A stretch of DNA of 64,000 nt, from the NCBI RefSeq assembly GCF_019175285.1, contig NC_056523.1:299250679-299314678 (forward strand), read 5' to 3'. The notes beneath the pieces were generated by a model, which did not search any database, had not been told where the DNA came from, and saw only the letters and a program-made list of their open reading frames with translations. The first letter of the stretch is position 1. Each line of letters begins with the position of its first letter. Positions 44,445 to 64,000 of this stretch are shown here, piece after piece. The position numbers and the translations under genes are program-made. Source of the stretch: Sceloporus undulatus. Lineage: Eukaryota; Chordata; Lepidosauria; Squamata; Phrynosomatidae.

Positions 44445-44771
44445 TATTGTCATTTCTGACTGGCAGGAGTCTGGTAGACATGCATACTCAGATGTGCTAT
44501 CATTCAATAACTTTCCAGCACCTTGATGTCCAGCACATCAGAAACATTTCAAGTCAGGTCACTGCCAGGCTGCAAAGATAGGTTTTTGGTATGAAGTTTG
44601 GTCAATGGCAATTGAAAGCGTGAATCTCCAGTAGGTACACAATTGTAAATCCAGTTTACAATCCATTGACACTGAACAGGATGTCAGCCTCAAAGTGGTC
44701 CAAGAGCTTTTCATAGGATGCTGTTCTGTTTTCAGTTGTGGTTCACTGGTATCCTGTTTTCAGTTACTTAA

Positions 44772-44988
44772 GTCTAAACACGCTGCAGAAATAATCCAGT
44801 TTGAGACTGCTTTCACTGTCCTGGCTAGAGAATTCTGGGAACTCTAGTTTTGTGAGACACTGAGCCTTCTCTGTCAGAGAGCTCTGGTGCCACAGCAAAC
44901 TACTGTACAATCCCCAGGATTCTCTAGCCCTGAACCGGGGCAGTTAAAGCGGTCTCAAACTGGATTATTTCTGCAGATTGTTTTGAAC
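44772..44988. mobile_element. GGGTGCATC-family MITE variant
   Basis: Inverted arms 'cgctgcagaaataatccagt' and 'actggattatttctgcag', with 'ctggctagagaattctggga' against 'caggattctctagccctga'. Confidence 0.65.
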
Positions 44989-45054
44989 CTTTGGACATAT
45001 TTCCTTGAATGCCCATTTTTCTTAGAACGTCCTCCCTTTTGCAGTGCTTGGTCA

Positions 45055-45110
45055 TTATTATTATTATTGTTGTTGTTTATTTATATAGTGCCATAAATTT
45101 GCATGACATC
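45055..45110 (-). repeat. Short inverted L2-like 3' end
   Basis: (TTA)n then GTTTATTTATATAGTGCCAT. The same kind of terminus lies at 45508. Confidence 0.4.
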
Positions 45111-45124
45111 ATCAAAACAACATG

Positions 45125-45355
45125 CAGTCGGCCCTTCTTATACACGGATTTTTTTATACATGGATTCAAGCATCCACAGTTTGAAAATGTTAAAAAAAAA
45201 GTATACATTTCAAATATCAAAACTTGATTTTCCATTTTTATAAAGGGACACCATTTTGCTATTTCATTATATTTAATGGGACTTGAGCATCCACAGATTT
45301 TGTTATCCACGGGGGATCTTGGAACCAAATCCCAGTGGATAACAAGGGTCCACTG
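45125..45355. mobile_element. Tigger-like MITE
   Basis: Ends CAGTCGGCCCTTCTTATACA and, from the right, CAGTGGACCCTTGTTATCCA. The target TA is kept on the right and altered on the left. This is the clearest member of the family in the window. Confidence 0.75.
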
Positions 45356-45414
45356 TATCACCTGCCTGTAGAATCTAAAATTCATAAAGCATAAAACTAT
45401 ACATACTGTAATTG

Positions 45415-45889
45415 TTGTTGTTATCCACCCTCGAGTCAATCTCGGCCCATGGTGACCCTGTAGATGCTCGGGTCCTGCTTGGGTCCTGCAAACTCAGACC
45501 TATGACCTCCTATTATTATTATTATTAATCTTTATTTATGAAGCGCTGTAAATTTACACAGCGCTGTACATACAATCTTCATAGATTCCATCCATCTAGC
45601 ATGTGGCCTTCCTCTCTTTCTGCTTCCCTCCACCTTTCCGAGCATTATTGGTTTTTTCCAGTGAGTCATGCCTCCTCATGATGTGCCCAAAGTACAACAG
45701 CCTCAGTCTTGTCATCCAGAGAGATTTCTGGTTTAATCTGACCCATTTGTTTGCCTTCTTGGCTGTCCATGGTAACCTCAGGACTCTCCTCCAGCACCAC
45801 ATCTCAAAATGAATTGTCTTCCTATCCGCTTTCTTAGCTGACCAGCCCTCACATTCATACATGGCAATAGGGCATACAAATACATATAG
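45415..45889 (-). mobile_element. BovB LINE 3' fragment
   Basis: Inverted BovB 3' end at 45415, then an inserted L2-like end (45508-45585), then the inverted LRLLYFGHIMRRHDSLEKT and CEGWSAKKADRKTIHFEMW regions. Cut at 45889 by a palindromic MITE. Confidence 0.8.
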
Positions 45890-46121
45890 GCCTGTTACAG
45901 ACTGCCAAAATAAAGCTGCTTCGGGTCTCTTTGGAGGTATGCTGTTTAAATGATGCATGCATCCTAAGAATCCGGAAGCTGCACCAAAGCTGCACTCCAG
46001 TGCTTAGGAATGGAGTGTGGCTTTGGCGTGACCTCTGGACTCTTAGGACCCATGCATCATTTAAACAGCATACCTCCAAAGAGACCCAAAGCAGCTTTAT
46101 TTTGGCAGTCTGTAACAGGTC
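45890..46121. mobile_element. Palindromic MITE, copy 3, with ATA duplication
   Basis: 232 bp, same family as 9951 and 38228. Ends GGCCTGTTACAGACTGCC and, from the right, GACCTGTTACAGACTGCC. ATA lies at 45887-45889 and 46122-46124. Confidence 0.85.
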
Positions 46122-46157
46122 ATAGTAAAATCTAAGCGATGAACAGTATCAAACTAG

Positions 46158-46273
46158 TGGTCCCTACAAACTGTGCTCTTTAAGGGAATCTCGGACTTCA
46201 GCTCCCAGAATACCAGACTATTGGCTAACATGGCTGAGGCTTCTGGGAGCTGAAGTCCAACATCACCTCAAGG
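46158..46273. mobile_element. hAT-like MITE
   Basis: Inverted ends TAGTGGTCCCTACAAACTGT and CAGTGGTCCCCAAACTGTGC, with inner 'cggacttcagctcccagaa' against 'ttctgggagctgaagtcc'. No clear target duplication. Confidence 0.6.
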
Positions 46274-46294
46274 GCACAGTTTGGGGACCACTGA

Positions 46295-46570
46295 GGAAGC
46301 AGAGACTGAAGTCTAGGAAACCTCATGTGCCAATTTCTTTCTTTCAGTGAGTGTCAAGGGTGCTACAAGATCTCTATATTATTATTTTATCATAATATCC
46401 AAATACACCTGAGGAAGTAGACTGAAGCCTAGGGAAGCTCATGCTGCCAATTTCTTTCTTCCAGTGAGTCTCAAAGGTACATTATCATCATCATTATTAT
46501 TATTGTTATTATTATTATATCCAAGTGCATCTGAGACCTGAGTCTCAAAGGGGCTACACGCTCTCTCTAG
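46295..46570 (-). repeat. Unassigned repeat pieces just upstream of PLK2
   Basis: Three partial inverted copies of the 8453 family ('gtgtcaaggg-tgctacaagatctct', 'gtctcaaaggtac', 'gtctcaaaggggctac') separated by ATT/ATC tracts. They end about 210 bp before the TATA box. Confidence 0.5.
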
Positions 46571-46699
46571 GTAGAGTATCAAATACAGGATTAAGAGGAT
46601 TAAACTCCCCCTTCGGCCAGTTTCCCGGACGCATCCTCCTGGAGGGTCAGCTGGAAGGTCCAGGGAACGCTGCTTCTTTCCCTGGAAGGCGGGGGAGGA

Positions 46700-46845
46700 G
46701 GCGGAGGAGGAAGAGGGGGCGGGCTTAGAATCCGGAGCATTGTGACGCAGCGAGTTCGGAGGCGGGGCCTCCTGGGGCTGTCTATAAAAGCTCCCGCGCA
46801 GGGCTTTGGGCTCGCACAGCGCAGGAGTGGGGGTGGGTAGCAGGC
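46700..46845 (+). promoter_or_regulatory. PLK2: PLK2 core promoter and 5' UTR
   Basis: A TATA box (TATAAAA) lies at 46783-46789, putting the start of transcription near 46813. GC boxes are seen at 46715-46724 and 46761-46768, and a CRE-like TGACGCAG at 46743-46750. The stretch is CpG-rich and continues as a CpG-dense region through exon 1. A sharp TATA promoter with a CRE-like site fits a rapidly induced gene. Factor binding is inferred only from short motifs. Confidence 0.8.
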
Positions 46846-58454
<11,609 letters not shown>

Positions 58455-59020
58455 AAGAACTTACCTAAAACCAAAAGGACGTCTCTCGCTGAAGTCTACA
58501 GCGGCGGCAGTTGGGGGAGGGAAAGTCGAGTATGATCATGAATGAGAAGTAGGGACTGGTACGAACACTTATCTCATCTTGTGTGCTGGGCTGGGACCAG
58601 ACATGGAGCCTTTGATCTTCTTTTTTGGATTAATGGTGTGACGAGGAATTCTTTGGAATGCAGATTTTTGTTTTTGGTTGGCACCTTCTGAAGAGATGAG
58701 TTGGACTTGAAGCTCCGCAACAAACTGTTCTGATGGAGGACTTAAACTGTGAATAACACTCAGAATTGGGAGGGAGGGAGATCTGGTTGTGGAATAACTG
58801 TAAGTGAGCAGCTTATAGCTGCTTAACTGTGAACTATGGCCATACGTTTCCTCTTATTTCTTCCAAGGACTGATCACACTTTTGGCTGGCAAAGTGCATT
58901 CCTTGTTGATAATTTTTTTATTTATTACAGCCTAAAGTGAAGTATTTATTATACACTTTTTTTTTTGTAACTGTGATTTTTAAATAAACTTTTGTTGGCA
59001 ATAAAGATTGGGGAAAACCT
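58455..59020 (+). promoter_or_regulatory. PLK2: PLK2 3' UTR with AU-rich motifs and poly(A) signals
   Basis: After the TAA the transcript continues about 560 nt. Two AATAAA signals lie at 58983-58988 and 59000-59005, so cleavage is expected near 59020. AUUUA pentamers at 58920-58924 and 58944-58948 sit in a U-rich stretch, as in short-lived immediate-early mRNAs. Rapid mRNA decay is inferred. Confidence 0.75.
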
Positions 59021-59254
59021 GAAGCGATGGTTTCAGTATGCCTTTTCTGTTTTATGTGCATCTGCTCGGTAGAACTGCTTTCCAGGGTCAATGAAGTAAA
59101 CTTCTTCTTTTGTTTGGTGCCAGGAGCAAATGATTCTTTACTGAGATGGGCTGGACTATATGTTGTCCTTTTATATCTACCAACATGGGATGATACACTG
59201 CTATGCTGAATAATACAGCTCTGTGCAGTTTACACAAAAATGGTGGATATGTTT

Positions 59255-60920
59255 TGTAGGCTAGTTTCAAACAGTCTCTTCATCAGAAATCCTTCACCAG
59301 GGCTGCAATGCTACACCCACTAACCTGAGAGTAAGTCCAACTGAATTCATTGGTGCTTGCTTCTGAGGAAGTACAGGATTCCAATGCATTGCAGCTCTCA
59401 GTACTGCAAAAATCTCATTTGAAACATAGCAGATAGAGATATTGGAGTTGTCATTGGCTGTGTGAACTAGAGTTGGATGGAAGTTGCAAATGAAAAAAGA
59501 ATAATCTACAAGGATCTACATAACCTACCTTTGTGCCAGAGCAATAATTCTCAACCAGGAAGGCTCCAGATAGTTTGACCAACTCCCAGAATTCTCAGTC
59601 ATTGGCTATGTGACAGGTATCTCTGGAAGGTAAAGTCCAAAAATACCCAGAGTTTTCCATCTGTTTGAGAAACACTGCTCTTAAACAGCATTTTTCATCC
59701 CAATATTTCCTTGGCATAATACTTTTGTACTGGAAACTTGACAAACATTGCAGTCCACTAGGCATTTTTTTAATTTTTTAAAAAAGAACAAACATCTGCA
59801 TAAAACCTGGCTAATACAAAAATCAAACAAAGCAGAATTGTGAATTCAAAGTTCTACATAGGAATACTACATGGGAGACATTTTAGAGAAGTGTTTGGGG
59901 TTTTGTGCATTTTTGCTTCAGATGAGAAGATAATATAGTAAATGTGTGCAAATGGTGTGCTGAAACTAGAATGTCCAAAGCAATTTACTTGTATAAGTTC
60001 AGCAGTTACGAATGTACTGAGGGAGAAACAAAGTCTAGAAGGGAGATGCTCAGCATTTCCACCAAACATGAAATATGCCCCCCCCCCCAACCACTCATAG
60101 CTCAATTTCCCTTGTGTGTCTAGATTTTGACACACAGGCATACCACGGAAATGACAAACCACAACAAAATAGGTTATACAGCATGTGTCTCAAAGGATAG
60201 GAAAGCAGTTCTGGGGTATTTGCCTTAACTCCATGTGGATAACTGGCCAATAGGTTATCCATGTGAGATTTCCTTATGTCATAAATCCTTGTCTAAGGCA
60301 TGGTAGGGAAACCTGTGGTTGTCCGGATGTTATGGACATCTCCATTCCAAAGCTTCAGCCAATGTAACCACTAGCAAACTGTTGTGGGACACCAAAACAT
60401 TTGTAGGACCAAAAGTTCCCCAGTCATCACATAAGGAAGAATTTATAAAATAATATTTATCTAAATGCTCAAAGCTAAAAAAAGTTGAAAGGGATGTGAT
60501 CTGCACAAGGTACAATGGGGTGAGCTAGGAGCAATCTCCATGCTTTTAGAGCAGCCCATTTCTTACGTGTTGCTTTTATGTAGAAAGAAGGCCACTGGCT
60601 TCCTATATTAATGGTCTGATGTCTACTCATTTTTCTCCATCTGACTGTTCATAAACATCTCTCTGTACTTGGCCAAGAAGGGATTAGTAGAACCATCAAT
60701 ATAGTCTTTCAAGCTTGAATTTTGTATCTCCCAAACATAAGAGTAAGGTTACAAAGGACCACTAGGTTGCTATTTCCATCCTTGTTCAAGCTGGAACAAC
60801 TTTTCATGTTCTGTGTGGTTGAGATTAGAAAAGGCTTAGTTTGCTTTGCTTAAATTTGCCGATAGATCTATTACTGTTTCCTATTCCAGGGCTTTCATTT
60901 GATGCTGTCACTTTGCCAAA
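59255..60920. other. PLK2 downstream flank
   Basis: Old repeat traces at 59305-59400 ('gagagtaagtccaactgaattca') and a degraded hAT-like palindrome at about 59540-59685 ('aattctcaaccaggaaggct', 'tttgagaaacactg'). No gene. Confidence 0.45.
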
Positions 60921-60929
60921 CAGGTTGTT

Positions 60930-61205
60930 TCACTTTCAAGTGTGCTCTCAATGATGTTAGATGTTGCCAAGATGCTGCTGTTCTCTAAATTATACAGAAC
61001 TAAGGGCCTTGGGAGGGTTAGAGTACATACTTTACTATCTTGTGTAGGCTGATGAAGGCCTTCCAGGATGCCCCAAATATATTTTGTTGCCAGAGATGGT
61101 GCAGCAAATGGTGCAGCCACTGAGAAGGCCCTATCTTGTTTACCCGCCAACCATACCTGTGAAAGCAGTGGGACTCAAATAAAGATAGGGTCAGCTCTGA
61201 AACAC
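60930..61205 (-). mobile_element. L2-clade LINE C-terminal fragment
   Basis: The minus strand has AGKQDRAFSVAAPFAAPSLA, a diverged form of the RAFSVAAPRLWNSL text, in the same orientation as 11348 and 15590. Confidence 0.5.
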
Positions 61206-61261
61206 AGCATAGCTTTTTGCTGTTCTTTCTTTCTTTCTTTTACAAAAAACACCCTATCTTC

Positions 61262-63046
61262 TCATAGAATCATAGAGTTGGAAGAAACTGCAAGGGCCAT
61301 CCAGTCCAACCCCCTGCCATGCAGGAAATCCAAACATACCCAGCTCCCTAAGGCGTTCCTCATAGGGCATGGTTTCCAGACCCTTCGCCATTTTAGTCAC
61401 CCTCCTTTGGACATGCTCCAGTTTCTCAATGTGCTTTTTGAATTGTGGTGCCCAGAACTGGACACAATATTCCAGGTGGGGCCTGACCAGAGCAGAATAT
61501 AGTGTCGCTATTACTTCTCTTGATCTAGACACTATACTTCTATTGATGTAGCCTAAAATCGCATTGGCCTTGTTAGCTGCTGCATCGCACTGTTGACACA
61601 TGTTCAATTTGTGGTCTACTTGGACTCCTAGATCCCTTTCACATGTTGTCTCCTTAAGCCAGGTGTCCCCCATCCTATATCTGTGCATTTCATTTTTTCA
61701 CCCTAAGTGCAGTACCTTACATTTCTCCCTGTTGAAGTTCATTTTGTTAGCTGTGGCCCAGCTTTCTAGTCTATTCAGGTCATTTTGAATTTTGATCCTG
61801 TCCTCTGGAGTATTAGCTATTCCTCCTAATTTGGTGTCATCTGCAAATTTGATAAGTATTCCCTCAATTTTTTCCTCCAAGTCATTGATAAAGATGTTGA
61901 ATAGCACTGGGCCCAGGATAGAGCCCTGTGGGACCCCACTGGTCACTTCTCTCCAGGATGAAAAGGTGCCATTGTTGAACACTATTTGGGTTTGGCCGGT
62001 CAACCAATTACAAGTCCATGTAACAGTTGCCTTGTCTAGCCCACATTTTACAAGCTTGTTTACAAGAAAGTCATGGGAAACCTTGTCAAAGGCCTTACTG
62101 AAATCAAGATATATTATATCCACAGCATTCCCTTCATCTAACAAGCTGGTAACTTTATCAAAGAATGAGATAAGATTTGTCTGGCATGACTTCTTTCTCT
62201 AAAACCCGTGTTGACTTTTTGTGATCATGGCATTGCTTTCTAGATGTTCACAGACTCTCTTTTTAATGATCTACTCCAGAATCTTTCCTGGTATTGATGT
62301 CAGACTAACTGGATGATAATTGTTGGGATCCTCTTTCTTCCCCTTTTTGAAGATGAGGACAACATTTGCCCTCCTCCAGTCTGCTGGGACTTCTCCTGTT
62401 CTCCAGGAGTTTTCAAAGATTATTGCCAATGGCTCCGATATTACATTTGCGAGTTCTTTTAATACCCTTGGATGTAGCTCATCTGGTCCTGGAGACTTAA
62501 ATTCATTTAGGTTAAACAGGTATTCCTGTACTATCTCTTTACTTATTCTGTACTGAAATTCCCGTAATCTGTCCTCTGCTCCATTATCCTCAGGTTGAGC
62601 ACCCTTTGCCTTTTCTGAGAAGACTGAGGCAAAGAAAGTGTTGAGTAATTCTGCCTTTTCTCTTTCTTCTGTTAGCATTTTGACATCTTCTCCATGCAGT
62701 GGCCCTACTGTTTCCTTCTTCTTCCTTTTGCTGCGGACATATCCAAAAAAGCCCTTTTTGTTGTTTTTACCTCTCTAGCAAGCCTGAGTTCATTCTGTGC
62801 TTTAGCTTTTCTGACCTTATCTCTACACATGCTAGCTATTTGTTTGAATTCCTCTTTGGTGATTTCCCAATTTTTCCATTTCTTATACATGTTCCATTTA
62901 AAATTTATCTGAGTTGAAAGTTCCTTAGTCATCCATCCTGGGTTCTTGCAACACCTCCCGTTTTTCTTTCTCACTGGAACTGTTTTAATTTGTGCCTTCA
63001 GTATCTCCCTTTTGAGAAACTTCCATCCATCTTGAACTACCTTCTC
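61262..63046 (-). mobile_element. CR1 LINE, long broken copy
   Basis: Minus strand. Three consecutive frames cover (5' to 3') the region before the palm (KSPGPDELHPRVLKELAN, ANVVLIFKKGKKEDPNNYHP), palm A-C ([43 protein letters not shown]) and the thumb/C-terminus (KANAILGYINRS, VRPHLEYCVQFWAPQFKK). The 3' UTR is shortened by an internal deletion near 61335. Frames are shifted, so it is not active. An L1 interrupts the 5' side. Confidence 0.85.
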
Positions 63047-64000
63047 TTTTTTTTTTATTGGATGTAAATTAAAAGTTACAAACAAGCTATTTGTCATTCA
63101 TCGTCATCACTCATATATCTTGATTCATACAGAGAAAAGAAAAAAAAACTATTAATTTAACAACCAAGACATCCTTTTGTTATTTCCCACCCCCCCTAGA
63201 ATTTACAAAAAGAAAAAAAGAAAAAAAGAAAAAGAAGAAAGAAAAAAAAAAGAAAAAAAGAAAAAAAGTGTAAAAGTCCCAGACAACAGAAAGTGTAGTA
63301 TTTACTAGAAAGATAAGCCCCTCCTTCCCCCTATCCCATCTACAGTATTTTCACTTGACTATCATTTGAGCATTTTCTGCAAAGAATTTCTTTACCTATA
63401 GCAGTCTCTTTGTCTGCTTCTTCACAATGCCTGACCTGTGTTTCAATTTGTATACAAATTATCTTTGTATATATATGTATATAGTTATTCATTATGGACC
63501 GATGCTTAAGTTCTTCTATTACTCATTTTGATTAATCTGATTTAACCAATGTGAGAACTTATGTTGATTAAGGTGTAAAATAATAAATATAATATCTAAT
63601 GTACCGGCCATAAATCAAACAGACCCTCAAAAGAGGATATTCTTTAGGAAAGTACTAACAATTAAAAAAAAATTAATGTATGTATGTATAATTATATATG
63701 TATTTCCTCCCCCCATCAATTCTAATTTTGAGAGTTGCTATTCCTTTTGTATAAAATATAAATTCTTTATATTTTATAGCTCTTTGCTTCATTAAGATGT
63801 CCTCACTTAAGACCAATATTTTTCACAAAATTTTTTGAAATTATTCCAATCATTGTTTACTTTTTCAGCTTCATTTCCTCTTATAATGTTTGTTAGCCTA
63901 TCCAGTTCCAACATTTCTGTAGATTTTTTGAGCCAATCATCTATTGAGGGAATTTCTTTATTTTTCCACATTTTTGCATATACGATTCTTGCAGCAGCTA
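63047..64000 (-). mobile_element. L1 LINE 3' end inserted in CR1, running off the window
   Basis: A T10 run at 63048-63057 is the inverted poly(A) tail. The 3' UTR is A/T-rich, and from about 63990 down to 63770 the minus strand encodes AARIVYAKMWKNKEIPSIDD and NIIRGNEAEKVNNDW, L1 ORF2 C-terminal text. The 5' part lies outside the window. Confidence 0.75.

Overview
The window looks like a squamate reptile chromosome, probably an iguanian lizard. The evidence is one vertebrate host gene, PLK2, inside a repeat mixture typical of squamates: BovB/RTE, CR1, L2 and L1 LINEs, SINEs with 5S-rRNA-like or tRNA-like heads, and many short DNA transposons. The species cannot be fixed from this sequence alone.

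Layout. Positions 1-46,600 are a gene-free flank of nested, mostly old repeats. These include eight BovB fragments in both orientations, two L1 insertions with readable target-site duplications, a SPIN-like hAT inserted in BovB with a perfect 8-bp duplication, a hAT element (32,995-35,553) with an 8-bp duplication that carries a 5'-truncated L2 LINE, and several short-transposon families. One of these is a 232-233 bp near-perfect palindrome present in three copies. A 10-N assembly gap lies inside an ATT microsatellite at 10,767.

Positions 46,600-59,020 hold PLK2 (polo-like kinase 2, serum-inducible kinase) on the plus strand. It has a GC-rich TATA promoter, 14 coding exons with GT-AG introns that join to a 683-residue protein, and a 3' UTR with two AUUUA motifs and two AATAAA signals. 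All kinase and polo-box signature residues are present, so the gene looks intact. Intron 1 carries a tandem array whose units begin like the end of the hAT element found 14 kb upstream.

Positions 59,020-64,000 are downstream flank with a broken minus-strand CR1 LINE, interrupted by the 3' end of a minus-strand L1 that runs off the window.

PLK2 is the only functional gene supported. The rest is a record of transposon activity; several families present (BovB, SPIN) are known for horizontal transfer among tetrapods. I found no previously undescribed multi-gene system. The most novel-looking signals are the hAT-end array in PLK2 intron 1, the palindromic MITE family with its larger GC-rich relatives, and the nested insertions.
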